Shown in pieces: positions 45,004 to 58,295 of a DNA stretch of 64,000 nt. Source of the DNA: Cardinalis cardinalis. Taxonomy: Eukaryota; Chordata; Aves; Passeriformes; Cardinalidae. The translations under genes were made by a program, and so were the position numbers. The stretch covers positions 3,736,181 through 3,800,180 of the forward strand of contig JACDOX010000058.1 in the NCBI GenBank assembly GCA_014549065.1, written 5' to 3'. Positions within the stretch are counted from its first letter, which is position 1. Each line of letters begins with the position of its first letter. The notes under the pieces are model-generated. The model was not told the origin of the DNA. It saw only the letters and a program-made list of their open reading frames with translations, and ran no database searches.

Positions 45004-48000
45004 AAAATGATTNTGTCAAACTGCTGTAATGTATGCATACAGGTAGCATTAACCAACTCATTCCAATTCATTATCCAGCTCCAAGAAAGTTAATTAGGGT
45101 CACAATTTGTGTGCTACAACTTTCAGAAGTTCATACTAGTGAGTGTTCAAACTGGCGTGGTGGGGAGCGGAGCAGAATTAATCTCCTGTAAGAATAACTG
45201 CANACTTCCTGATGGTGACTTTTCTAGTGTTTGGTACTTGTTCTGCATTTGCCCATTTAATTAAAGAGCAGACAATACCTGTTGCTGTGGCCTGGGTAAA
45301 GTTATGGTCGTGCTGGAGAAAAGCAAATCCCTTTGGTTGTTTTTCTCTTCTATGTAGTACAAAATGCATGGTGTTATGGGTGTTTTACTAATTTCTGTGC
45401 TCTTCCTGCATGGAGTTTCTCTCCTCCCAGACATGCATGCGTTTTTCATTGTTGAAATGGTATTGATGCATCACCCATTTTCAGTGCTCAGTTCATTTGT
45501 CACACAGAAGAGAACTGACTCTGCTGCCGTAAAATTTGTTTTATTGCCAATACATTTAAACACTTTTGATTAACTTTTATTGGGGCCATTTTATTAAATT
45601 TGATGCCTGCNAATATCATGCTGAGGTAAAGATTGCTACTTCAGATGCCACAAATTTTATCAAATTATTGTCTCAGAGCATAGTGGTTCTTTGTTCCTGG
45701 CCTGGACATCAAGTTCATTTGGAATCTGGCAAAGGAACATGTTGTTTCCTTCTTTTAAATTGGCATCCTGCTAAGTAGTAGGGCCTCCTGGTTGCTTTGC
45801 ACAATTATTTTTAAGATATGCAGAAGACTCCAGAAATATGAAGACACTTCTTTTAAAAGCTTGGTGTTTCATTGAAAGATACATTTATTTTGTTTGCCTC
45901 TTCTACAAAGCAGTTTGTAAAATAATAATGCCCAAGAAAACATAGCTCTTACATGCAGTGTTATTGTCTTTACAGAAAATAATCCAGCTGACCTATTTAA
46001 AACACCTATTTACTGTTTCCCTTCACAGTGGGCTGGAAATGGAGTTTTTAGGATTTAATGATTCAGCCCCGAAGGAAGAGATTTTATTTTTATTTTTTAA
46101 ATTGAATTGACTACTCTTAGTGCAAGTTAATTAGACCTTACTCCCAAGAAGGGTAAAACACTAGTAATCTCACTGCAGGTCAATATTGATTTGAAGATTA
46201 CATTTTATTAATTTTACATTTTAAAAATGAATACATTTTCATCATTTAAGAAACTTTGCTGTGTAAAAGGTGTCCTTATATTTGTCGATAATAAGTATTT
46301 TTTACAAATGTAATGGATATCATGAGATTCTGTGTAGTGGAAACTATGTAGTAATTAATTTATATCATAACAGTGAATTAGTATTATAGGTCCATTCTGG
46401 TGAGGATAGAGATGTGCCAGTTACATCCTGAAACTTGAACAAGCCAAGTGGGTTACTAAATTTAAGTAGTAAATGGACTACAAGATAATGTTTACTTACA
46501 GTTTTAACTGGGGAAAGAATGTCTTTATCATGTTTTTTGAGAAAAAGATCAGATGAATTAGCCATAGTCCCCAGAGGTAAATGGGCAAAGAAGGATTGGC
46601 AAAAAACATATCAGTGAGAAATGCAGAAGATAATAGTGTACCACTTTTATAAGATGGTAATTTACTAGTTTGGTATTTAGTCAGTGAGAGTTGCATAAGT
46701 AAGCAGGCAAAGCTTAAGAAGCAGGGACAGTGGAAAGAAATATGGACATTAAATTGGCTAAGAATGGAAGGAGAGAGAAGAGAATTTGTACATGAGGAAA
46801 GAGTATATTTACTGTAATGGGAGTTGTAATTCTGTGTTGCTTGGAGTGAAGTGGTCATGGAAAGTAGAAGTTAAAAGGCAGAGTGTTGTTTTTCTAGTAN
46901 AGTCTCTTTCTGTAAAGATAAGGCTAAAATGGGTAAATTTAATTTCTGCATTGTAAAAATNAAAGGATTTGATTCAATGCATAAAAACCAGCATTTGAGA
47001 AATTNGATGAACTGTGTGCTAAGTGATTATTTTACCTCCACAAGAGACCCTGAGACCTGCAAGTTTTTGACACTGAGGGAAATGTGTAATTTTTTAAAAT
47101 AACTCCTGCTGTTAACCTAAGAGAGAACTTCCATATGGAAACCTAATATACGTTCCTTTAGTCATGCAGAAATGTAGACATGATGTTTCACGTAGGCTTT
47201 TCTGTGACTCTAGGCACATAATTGATGAACATGTGACGGCAAAGAGTATATTTCACCATAAATTGGTAATAAGCTGTGTTTTGTATGAAAAGAGGATAGT
47301 AATCTTTGCATTGTGCCACCTAATCTGATAACACTACAAAACACTACAAAATGAAAATATGGGCATCTGTTCTAGAACACGTGGTGTTTTCTTTTTTAAT
47401 AGTAATTTCTACTTTTAGTTTGTCTTCTGTTCGAGGAAGATTTTGAAGCTTTTCCTTTCCCCAGGCTTCCATGGACTAATCCTCTACATATGAAACTATG
47501 GCTTTCCTTTTCTAAAAATGAAGGAACTGGATATGAAATGTATAATTACTTGAGCTTTAGGTAGATCTTCATGTGGAGGGCCAAACCATATCACTCTGCT
47601 CCCTTTTTGTCAGAGGAATATGCTTTGTATGCTTTTTAAAAATTGCTAGAAGTACTTTATCATTGTGTATTCCATCATGGTAGACAGTATTTCACAAAAA
47701 CCACATATAAAAGACATATTACAAAAACTTAGTGTGCTCTGTAGATATTCTGGAAGGTGATCTGTCTGCATACCAGGAAAGATGTTTGCTTCAAACATAC
47801 TCAAAGAAAACAAGTTTATTTTCTTAAGCAAAGTGAGCTGTTTATACAAAATATTGTCACTTCAGGACACGTATGAAGTTAATGACTAGAATCTGTTTGA
47901 GGTGCTGTCAGATGGTGGTATATGTTTTTGGCATACCATGCTTACTAGTATTCTGATGTTTCAGGCTAGATTTTATTTTAAACATAATTTATCTGAAAAC

Positions 48001-51000
48001 TGGGCATGTAAATAGTGCTCTCCTTCCTCCCCAACAGAAACATTCCTTCTAAAAATTTTCCTTGAGATTTTTAAAATGTGTCATTGTAAAACCAAGTGGG
48101 GAAGAAGACCTGAACAGTTACAAGAGTCACAGTATTTGAGGTCTGCTCTGTCTGCTGCTTGTCGTAGGTATATTGTTTTCTTTAGGAGTAAAAAGAAAAT
48201 ATATTTCAGTAAATTACTATAGCTGGATGGCCTTCATGGTAGTTGAAAAAGAAAGAGAAATCACTGACTTGCTAGTAGATTGTGTAATTTGTTACTGAAA
48301 AAAGAATACTTCACATCCATTAGAAGACTGCACAATATTATAACCAGCTAGACAAAAATGGATTGTAAGTCATTCCAAAATAAATAAAGCTTGTGGTTCT
48401 TGCTGGAAAAAGTAAAATCTTTAGAAATATTTTAACATGTTGTTTTTCTAAGTATAATTAATTAATGGCTCCTAATTTTTTTCCTGTCTGATTTGTATAA
48501 GTCAATTATTACCAATGGGAAAAAAATTCAAACCAGCCAAACAGATTTTCAGTTACTTTTTTATACAATTCCACTGTTCCATGCAATGGACAGATTAAAG
48601 CAGGATAAGCAGAATAAGCCAGCTACTTACCTGGTTCTGAAAATTCCACTAGTCTCACGTAATTGAGGAAAAAGACAATGACAAATTGAGTTGACCATCA
48701 TCTAGTTCCACTTAATACCTAACATTACAGGCACAAGGAATCTACCATTTTTCAGATGCTTTTTTTGGCTGTTTTAAATAACATGAAGGTAACATGCAGA
48801 TTTTTTTGTTTCTTCTATTTTTTTTTAGTTTCTTGGTAGCTGCTGTGGAAGTGTGGGGCTATTGCAGACAAAGGGAGCAGTTTACAAAGGTGGAGGAAGG
48901 GTGGGGTAGAAGCTTGGGAATGTCCCTTAACAATATTTCAAAGGCTGGATTTATTCTATTGAAACAAATCTCCTTAGGCTTACTTTGCATTTATAAAATT
49001 GTAAATTTACGCTCTCTCTCTCAGAGAGTAGCAGATTTGGTGGCAGGGGAAATCTCAATTGACATTTCACCCTAGGATGAGAAGGTACCTGTAATCTGAC
49101 CGTAAAAAAAGCACAGCAGTGATCAGAATTAAGCAACAAATGGTAAAACCCAAATTTAAANGTTTCAACCTGTTAAATGTTGAAAGTATTTACTGGAGGA
49201 GATGATAGTTTTTCATTCCAAGTTTATAAGGCAGTTCTATGTTACACTCTCACAGAAATATGCAAGTAAAGAGATGATAAGGTGAGATATCTTCCATTTT
49301 ACTAGACACAGAACTACTTTCAATGTATAAACTTCAAGGGTAACACATTTGGTTTACAATAAGGTACATGCTTTTAATCAAGTTTTTCCTGTGCTTTAGC
49401 TGNTGCAGTCTGATTTTTTGCAAAACCTCTCATGAGTTCTTTGTTTGAGCACATTTTAAGCGGTAATTGCATGCAGTGTTCTGGTGAGATGGAGGGGCCT
49501 GTATCCCTGAGTGTTTTGTTTGTTTTGGTTTGGTTTTGTTTTTAAGTATATGCTGAAACAGTTTTCTAAAAATCATTCTGGTGTTTTGATTTTTACAGTA
49601 CCTCAGCCTTTCAAGTATTCAGTTTAATGAACTGACTCTGTTAAAACACAAGCATGTTTTCTCTGCTGGGTTTTTATGTTCCTAGAAGTTGGGTATCTCA
49701 GAGGATTTTTAGAGTACTTTGTAAGCTACTCACTAATTTTTCATGGAACTCAGTCTTTTCCCATAAATTTTATTTAAGTGACTCAGAAAGTGTAAATGGG
49801 TTCTTCAGTTCCTAGCAAAGTGTCCTCCCTGCTTGCAGCATCCATTTGATGGTGTGGCAGGTAAAACCAGCACTAGAATAGTGGCCCCAGAGGGGTTGCT
49901 GTACATTTGCTCATTTCTGTCAAGGTACCTGTAAACCTAAATGTGGTCATGTTGCATTTGTGTAATGCACCAACTGCCATGTTCCCTTGCTTGAAAGTGT
50001 AAGCAACTTGAGTGTTGGGATTATAAAATACACCTGATAAAATAATAGATTTTTATCAAGCTTTCTTGAGCATCCTGACAGAGAAGTGGTTCCTCAAAGA
50101 AAAGCGAGAATGATTTGCAGCTGGTTTTGGACAACTCTTCATAAGCAAAGTCGGCAGTGTTTGTGCTTTTTGTAAAAAATGTAGCTGAAATAATGCCAAA
50201 ATGTGATGGGACGTGTGAGAATGGGAAAATGGAAATGAACCTTTAGTATTGAAGGAGTATTTACATGCAGAAAATGGAAAGCTAGACAAAAGCTTAAAAG
50301 TAGAGATAAACTTATATTTGTTGTAGCAACAACAGCTTTTCCTTTCCCCTCCAGCCTTCTTTATTAATGTATTAAAGCAGTTAAATAGGAGAACTATCTG
50401 TATTAGCTTGGTGAATTGATCAGAAGAAATTATCAGTGTACTGGTCAAAGCTAAAGGAAGGCCAGTTGTAATTATCTTTAAAAAGAAGATACCAAGAGAC
50501 TGGATTGTTTATTTGTTGCTTTGTGGATCCTGTACATAGGAATGGCTGTGTTTTGAGTTGCAATTGACTTCTTTTAAGAATGTGTCTAGGAGGCAGTTTG
50601 AGAGGATCCCCACATTTTGACTGTAAGCAGTACATTTAGTGAGCTTTATGCATCAAAAAGAGCAGATGTGTTTCAAGGTGAGATTTTCTATGCAACATGA
50701 AGCTTGCTTGGATTGAAGAGAAAGTGAGCTGTAGGGAATGTCAAGCTAAGGAAGAAAGACAGCTGGAAATAATAAGAAGGAAATACACTGGCTAGTTTTT
50801 ATCAGCTGTCCTACTCAGACAGGAAGTTGAGAGGTTTTGTGAAATGGGTAAAAGGTGATTCAGTGGGTTGTGTAAAGCCTGAGCTGGTGAAGTGGCTTTC
50901 ATTGAAGACAAAGATACCCAAGAATGTCACTGCCTGGTAGAGGGTATGGAGGTGTTAACTGGTGCTGTGGGAACATGCTGTTGTGATCCAGCCTGAAGGA

Positions 51001-51106
51001 TCAAACTTAATTCTGGGACTTGATCCTGCATTTGCTGTAAAATTAAATATATGCCTCAAGCCTTTTAGGTATTTTCCTATTTTGCCAGTCTACCAAGAAT
51101 AGAAAT
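45004..51106. other. intron 2, nothing recognised
   Basis: Six kilobases of AT-rich intron. Minor items only: an 11-bp direct duplication (acactacaaaa) near 47333-47353 and TTTGTTTTGG-type repeats near 49517-49541. I see no exon, RNA gene or transposon. Confidence 0.45.
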
Positions 51107-51553
51107 GTGTGGTTTCTTTCTTTTTTCTTTCTTTTTTCTTTCTTTTTTCTTTCTTTTTTCTTTCTTTTTTCTTTCTTTTTTCTTTCTTTTTTCTTTCTTT
51201 TGCTTTTTCTTTGCTTTTTGCTTCCTTTTTGCTTCCTTTTTGCTTCCTTTTTGCTTCCTTTTTGCTTCCTTTTTGCTTCCTTTTTGCTTCCTTTTTGCTT
51301 CCTTTTTGNNNNNNNNNNNNNNNNNNNNNNNNNNNNNNNNNNNNNNNNNNNNNNNNNNNNNNNNNNNNNNNNNNNNNNNNNNNNNNNNNNNNNNNNNNNN
51401 NNNNNNNNNNNNNNNNNCTTCCTTTTTGCTTCCTTTTTCCTTCCTTTTTCCTTCCTTTTTCCTTCCTTTTTCCTTCCTTTTTCCTTCCTTTTTCCTTCCT
51501 TTTTCCTTCCCTTCCTTGTCTTCCTTTTTGTCTTCCTCCCCTTCCTTTTTCAG
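51107..51553. repeat. 11-bp polypyrimidine tandem array with assembly gap
   Basis: A tandem array with an 11-base period throughout but changing unit. It starts as ctttctttttt (51115-51200), becomes gcttccttttt (about 51207-51308), is lost in 109 Ns (51309-51417), resumes as gcttccttttt, then becomes ccttccttttt (to about 51510) and fades in C/T-rich sequence to 51553. The + strand is almost pure pyrimidine; the minus strand is GGAAGGAAAAA-type. Long Phe/Ser/Leu or Lys/Glu frames here are artefacts. Confidence 0.92.
51309..51417. other. assembly gap (109 Ns) inside the array
   Basis: The only run of consecutive Ns in the window. Both sides show the same gcttccttttt unit, so the gap lies within the tandem array and the true length is unknown. 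Confidence 0.95.
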
Positions 51554-54500
51554 AGTTGAAATTTAAATAATATTTTTTTTTGTGATTCATCTTGTCTGCA
51601 CAGCATTATGCAGAGAAGAAGACACTTTCTTTGATGGTTCCTGTCTTAACTTATTTCATGTAGTTAATTGGTCATAGATTGAAATACAGTATATACCATT
51701 ATTTCCTCTACATAACTTGATCTTACTCCTACTTGCCAGTAGCACCAGAGATGTGTGTGTATGGATGGGGATAGTGATTTGCACGCACTTCAGGATAGAG
51801 AGAAGACTGCAGAAGGACTTAAAGCAAGATATGTCAACGTCTTCAAGTCCTGCAACTCTGCTTGGCGATAGAATTTTCAGAACCTATTTCCTAACTTAAT
51901 GTTATGTAAAANTCTCAAATCAGTAATTCTAACACCAGCAGCCTCTGAAGACCTTGACTATTAATGCACTCCTCTATTGCATGTTTTTCTGTCTCAAACT
52001 GGATTGGATCTTTAATCATTGGAATACTTTTTGTATTGATACATGATGCCCTCTCAAATGCCTGTTTTTGATGACAAAACAAATGGTTACTCTTTAGACA
52101 GCTTTCCACACCAAAGTGAGGGGTTCTGTGGTTGGTTTTGTTTTTTTGTTAAGAGAAGATTTGTATTTTGGAATTCTGACACTCCTTTTTATTCATTTGC
52201 TGCATAAATCCTGTGTTGGTATGTAAGGCACTCTGACTATGTATTTATCCTTCACACTCTAAATTCAGTGAATTAAAGTTTCCAGTTAGTGACACAGAGC
52301 CCTTGCTTTTAGTTTTACAATATTTTTTCAGTTTCTCAAATGTAAGAAACAAAGTACATATGTATTATTTGATCAATTCTGTAAGTTCTGGATGACTTTA
52401 AATTNTTTAAATCTTATTGACGTGTCTTGCTGATGTTTTTCCTAATCTNTTATAGCTCTTGTTAGGGCACTTATTGCTGGGAGCAGACCATTTCATTGCT
52501 CTGCAGTTTCTGAAGCAAATGATCATTGCTATAGGAAGACCTTTATAGGTAGAGTTTAATTTAAATATGTTCTTGGCTGTTAAATTTTGTCATTTAAGCA
52601 CCCCTGGCAAAGCAGCCCTTACCTACCCAAGGCATTTGTATTGTGGCCTGAAAGCAACAGTGTATTGATTAAGTTGGATGGCTTCAAGAGTGGTGAATTA
52701 ACTGTAACATGTAATTTATCCCTNCTTTGATATTTTTAGGACAGATTTTTTTAAAATAATGAATAGAAAAAAAAAAGAATTGATTGGGTATTTCTAGTTA
52801 CAGCGCTGTTCATTCTAGAAGGAGTGATTTGTACTCTGCAGTATAATACATGTGATTTAATCAGCTGAGGGATGGGAGCTGTCCCAACTCTGTGCATTTG
52901 GCTGCCTGGTCCTGCCTCCTGCCTTGTGCAGGATCCAGGGCTTGCATGGCCACAGGGTGAGTCAGATCAGCTTATTGATCTACTGGAGACTGAATCCAAC
53001 AAATTGATGAAGCTTATGTAGCTGGAGGAAGAGGAGGATTGGGTATGGACCACCCATTTCAGCAGCAGTTGAGGGTAAAGGATTGAGTGTGACATGAAAC
53101 AGTCTCATTTTTGTTGCCAGCTTATTTACTTTGCTATCTGTTAACATAACAGAGAGTTTATTTTATCATAAAATTTCCAAGAGCTGTAAACATTATTGTG
53201 GTGATTTATTTTATTCTCAGCTNAATATGCAGATAATGTCAGATACAGTAATTCTGAAATAAGCCTGAGCAAAGTATTACCTGTGTCACCACTGCAGACA
53301 TGTCAAATTCTGTAACAAAGCTAAGCAGCTGCTGTGACTCTCATTAAGGGAAGAACTAAATTTGAGCTCACAAAGACAGACAGGTTACTTGAGCATTTAG
53401 ACGATACTTGAGATTCATCCAAACTGCTCTATGTTCAGGGCAGTGTAAATGGATAATGGTTTCTAGAGCCTAGCATGGAAGCTTCACAGGGCTCTGTGCA
53501 TCAGATTGACATTTTGGTTCTTTGTGTTGGTTTGGGTTTTTTGGAAATACGGGATGGGTTTTGCCCCTACAGCTGCTTTGAGTTCTGAAAAGCTTTTGCC
53601 TCACACTTGTCTTCACAGTATTCCGAAGTTACGTTGCAGGGTGGATTATTTGCAACAGTTATTTGGAAGAGAAGCTGGGGCTTGCTTGTTTTTTCTTAAA
53701 TCTGAACAAATGCAAGTGCCCCCTCCATGCCTTGGTTCTTCTTGTGTCAAAAGCTGTCCTTCTTTGTCCATTCTTCTCCTGCGACCTTTCATCCCTTTTC
53801 TGCAGGGTGTCAAGGGGCAGGACACAAGTAGCACCTAATAATTTGATATGCTTNGTATTGCAGTTCTGTTTCTGCATGATAGATTCTTGGTATTGTGCAT
53901 GATTTATGTCATGACACTACTGGCCTGGTCGTGTTTTCTGTGGCCAATCGTTANTTTCTGTTCCCTAGGTGATCACATGACATTTATAACTTCCCTGATT
54001 TTCTCCCTTGTCTTGCATTAAATATATATAAAACTTTTTTGATTATTATTATAATAATTGCATTTTTGCAAATTTAAGTGTGNGAAAAGGGCCCTGTACT
54101 GAGGGAGTTTTCTGCAGCACAGTTTGTGTTACCATGTAATCTATTTTTTGAAAAAGTTTCCATGTTCCTCTGATTAAACATCTTAATCACTTTCATTTCT
54201 ACTATGAAATTTTTATCCAAGAAAAATAAGTTTNTATGTCAATATTACTACTTCATCTTCTGACTAACCAGATGCTCACTGGGTATTTATGCTTTTNTGT
54301 CCCACGTTTGATGTTAGAATTGTTTTGTGACCAATTTTGTTGGTCACCAAACAGTGTTTAGTGATCAGTTGTGTTTCCACTGCCTGTAATGTTCCTACCA
54401 TTTATAACACTGTATAAAATCCAGTCTCTCTTTCGTCAGTACTAATGGAAGTGAATGATAGTATGAGGTGATGGAAACATTTTATTTCCTAAACACTTCC

Positions 54501-54978
54501 CAGTTTGCCGTTGATTTTGGTTTCCCTGGTGGACTGATCTTTCACAGCTGTTGCAAAATGTAAGTGCATTTTTTTCCCGGCTGTGCAGATATCTGCCTTT
54601 TTCTAAACTCTCCATGGCACAAAAGGGTCTTTTTAAAATGTCACAAATATAAAGCAATTTCTGTTGGCATTAAATGTAAACATTTTGCTGTCATTGTTTA
54701 TGGAAGAAATTGAAAGTTTAGGAGTGAATGGGTTAAAAAAGATAAATATTGAGCAGTCTCCTTATAGAAACAGGAATGTGAGTTACACGTAGTTTGTTCC
54801 TTAGGAAATATCTTACATTCAGTTTTATCAGTTACTGCTTGAATATACTTGGGGCTTCACTTCTATATAATTGCAGAACTATGCTGTCTACTATCTACTC
54901 TTTGTTATTTTGCCAATAAGTTTTGTCAAATGTAATGATATATGGATGAATAAACTGTAAGTTTGCTTGCACTCTAAA
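51554..54978. other. intron 2, nothing firmly recognised
   Basis: AT-rich intron. Sequence around 53900-54060 and 54290-54450 has LTR-like single features (a CCAAT-like box, TATA-like tataaaa) but no ends or duplications, so I do not annotate an element. A small perfect inverted repeat lies at 54327-54347. Confidence 0.45.
54327..54347. repeat. short perfect inverted repeat
   Basis: GTGACCAA and TTGGTCAC flank a 5-base spacer (ttttg), making an 8-bp perfect stem. It is too short to name; it could be a nuclear-receptor-like or LTR-derived site, or chance. Confidence 0.7.
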
Positions 54979-55020
54979 ACTAGTGAAACTATATATATCT
55001 ATATATATAGTTTTACTAGT
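54979..55020. repeat. 42-bp near-perfect palindrome
   Basis: Both arms of 20 bases read actagt(g/a)aaactatatat and its complement. The only imperfections are one G·T pair (54985/55014) and the central two bases. It is followed by a further AT-rich, partly self-complementary stretch to about 55110. The non-TA part of the arm (actagtgaaac) shows it is more than a (TA)n run. Confidence 0.9.
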
Positions 55021-55110
55021 ATATATCTATAACTATATATATATATGGCACTATGTATATATAGCACATATCCAGTCTTAGCTATATATATTTATGTGTA
55101 TAAATATGCC
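55021..55110. repeat. AT-rich simple sequence next to the palindrome
   Basis: Repeated tatatat blocks, with 'actatatatatatatggcac' and 'ctatgtatatatagcacata' as imperfect duplicates. Likely microsatellite expansion around the palindrome. Confidence 0.7.
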
Positions 55111-58100
55111 TAGATAAATGGTTTCATATGTTTAAAACTGCCTAAAACCTCTTATGATATAAAATAATAGGATAGGTTTTAATTGAGATAACTTTACTTT
55201 TAGAAATTATTTTCCACTGAGGGTTAGTGCTGGATATTAATGCATACATATGGAAGCATAATGTTGATTCAGATGGAAGAGGAAATATCAATTTAGATTG
55301 AGGAATGTGTTCCCTATAATCCTCCCTGTTCTCAGTTATTCTTGTAGAGCTTTGCATAGAGCTTGTAGCTATGGTGCGGGAATACTAACTTCAGTAGCAG
55401 ATGTGAGCCTGAAGCTTATTACATGTTCCACCAGATGTTTCATTTATCTTTAGGGCAACCTTCTGGTTTGTTTTTTANATCAAACACTGTGAGAAATAAA
55501 ATTCAGAATATATTTTAAACATGTTATGAATATTTGGAGATAAAGGAAACCTTTTATAACTTGAAGAACCATTGTAATGTCTCATATTAAATATATTTTT
55601 CTTTTAGATTGTATTTCAGCGAGATATTTTATAATTTCCATTTGTATAATGATCCAGTCTTAGACTAAGCTTGCTTGTAAAGATAATGTAAAACTAAACA
55701 GAGCAGATTTTGTATGTTTATGTAAGCCTATTGTCTACTTCTATATTTATTAATAGTTCACTGATTTGATATCTTACATATTTACTGCTAGAGATTGTTC
55801 ACAGCATAAAGTAGTCTTTTGGATGAAGAAGCCTCAGTAATTTCAGTAATAATTGTGAACCTCAAGAAGAGATCCCTTCGGCTGATGCAGTTGATATTTC
55901 TTGAAGGAAATTAATCTTTTAATTTCATCTTTGAATAAGTGGGCCACTTGTGTGGCTCACTGATTTTGTCTTTGCACAGAGGCCTTCACCTCTGTGCAGA
56001 ATGGGGTATCAGAAATTCAGCTTCTATCCACCCTCAGCTACTCCTGTGCTCAAACCATGTGCCACCCTTGCCGTATTTGAGTTACAGCATTGTCCAAAAG
56101 CTGATGTGTGTCTGGTGTCTGTGAACAAAAAATAAGTGTAGCAGACCCATGTCATGGAAAGTCTTGCCGGGGAAAGTTGTACAGGACAGCAAGTGAAATG
56201 TTTATCTGTGTTTAGTGAACTTTGTTCATCAGGCATGTTTAATAATGTGAGGACACATCAGGGAATTTGGAGGTCTGTTTTAAAAGCTAATTACATGTCT
56301 TTAAGTCCAGGGTAGTATTCTTGATCCTCCTCATGCTTCCAAAGTAATGCCTAAGAGAGGAGGCTGTGAGAATAGACTTGGTTCACCTTTGGCCTTTTGG
56401 TGAGAGAGGAGGAGAGGAGAATACCCTGGCCTCCTTCTCCTTTAAAGGACAACAATGGAATGGGCAAAGTTTCATTGGGTTGGGGTGATCATACAGCTCA
56501 TTTCGCCAGTTGCCTGGAAATCTCTCTGCAGGAGTGGTTGTCCATGGCAGAAATGGGATGGATCACCATGGGCTGGGTTATGCTGTGTCCGAGGTAGAGA
56601 TCTGGATTTGTGAAACCATTGTGAATTCAACTCTCCTGCCAAGAAGTTTCAGTAGGTGCAGTTGACAGTTTCTTGAGTGTTTCTAACTCTCAGGAATTTG
56701 GCAAGGACATTTTTTTTGTGTGNAATCTTCCACTTGCTAATGGAGTGGGACATGGTTTCAAGACTCCTGAACTCCTCATGTGTAGAAGAAAGATTATTTG
56801 TAAAAAAACGGTATTAGACTCTTAGCTAATCAGCAGCTGNATGTATTGGGCAGTGAAAAAACTGTTTTGCTACCAATCAACATGATTTGGTTGGTGTTTT
56901 ATGGCTAAGGCTCTGTGCATATACACCGCTGGCTCTGTCTGTGTGGATACGTTAAGGCTCTCTAATAAGCATCGCTGACTCAGTCTTCCCACAGAAAGGT
57001 TTTTTTTCCATTCTCCTTGAGTATATTCAAATGATAAAATATGGAGGAGGTGTTTAAAACACAAGTTGCAGGTTTTTAAGTAGTTGTTTAGAGACTCTTG
57101 AGAATGATATAAACATCTTTCATCTAAGGCNGAGTAAACTTCTTACGAAGTTTGCAGATTCCCTGCTGGGACCTGATACTGTGATTGTTATACATTAAAA
57201 TAAAATACATTGGGAAATTTAAAATAATTAGTGAGCATAAATTGAGGTTATTCTTAGTGAATTGTCACCTTAACAGATACCTCAAAGTTGCCACTGTTCC
57301 ACTCATTAAACTTGTATTATTTTGAACTGTTTTCTGGTATAAATGTGTAACTGTGGCAAATGGAAATTTTTCATTTTTTCAGAGNAATACTTCAGGAAAT
57401 AGCATTTTTTGTAATATCTTGCAGAGAAGGAGTCTTCAGCAGCCCGTCTAGATTAGTTCTGGTTATATTCATATTAAAGAGAATTTACTGAGTATGCTCT
57501 TGATGGCTGCAACACTATTTTTAAAAAATCTAAATGCTACTTTAAAAATAGGACNTCATTGTCAATGTACTAAAATGCTTTTTAATTTGCATTTCTTTCT
57601 GCCACGTTTCTCTGTTGAACAAAATGAATTCTCCAGGCCTTTATTTTCAAGTCCTCTTGACATTGCAGTTCGGTGTTATTCAGTCCTTGGCTTTGTTTCC
57701 TTTTTGTCCTTTGACAGTTCTGTATTTTTGTATTTGCTTACCATATTGAACTGCAGATGCAAATCTAAGCACAGTTTGTGTAACAAAATATTTTCAGACT
57801 GGCTTACCCATGTTAATTTTTTGAAACAATTTCTGTTACATTTTTGACATTCAGTGAGAATGTCTAAAATAAATATAGTCTGTGGCTGTTAACCAAAGAT
57901 TTTGCACCTATTGTGACTGGTGTCTTCTTTGCNTTTGAAACAGTATTTAGGCTGAATCCTTTGAGAATTATATAGTCCTCCGTATAATTGCTTTTAACAT
58001 TTTCAATAACTACCAAAAAGATGAATGCTGAATGAAAAAAATGCTTTTGAAACACAGAANATCTCCTTCAATGAGATTTCACACTATAGTTGTTTGTTTC

Positions 58101-58295
58101 TAGAAACCTATATTTTATTCAAGGCAAACTTAGTTTACTTNCATTGTGATATTTTTATTTTAGCAATCTGCAAAACTATGTGATTTTGGCCCCTTTAAAA
58201 ATAATGTTTTATGTGACTGAAATTAATGTTTGGCATTTCTTTTTGTTATTTTTCTCTACTGTATTCTAACTTATTAAGCCATCTTTTCCAGTCAG
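55111..58295. other. intron 2, nothing recognised
   Basis: AT-rich intron; no exon, RNA gene or transposon identified. Open frames here (for example 57494-57847) show no domain and no splice-consistent homology. Confidence 0.45.

Noticed and set aside
51090..51590. 150-166 codon Phe/Ser-rich or Lys/Glu-rich frames
   Set aside because: They are artefacts of the 11-bp polypyrimidine array and the run of Ns.
53900..54450. Possible degraded LTR remnants (ggccaatcg, tataaaa, ctttcgtc)
   Set aside because: No TG/CA ends, no flanking duplications and no convincing similarity to the two LTRs in the window.
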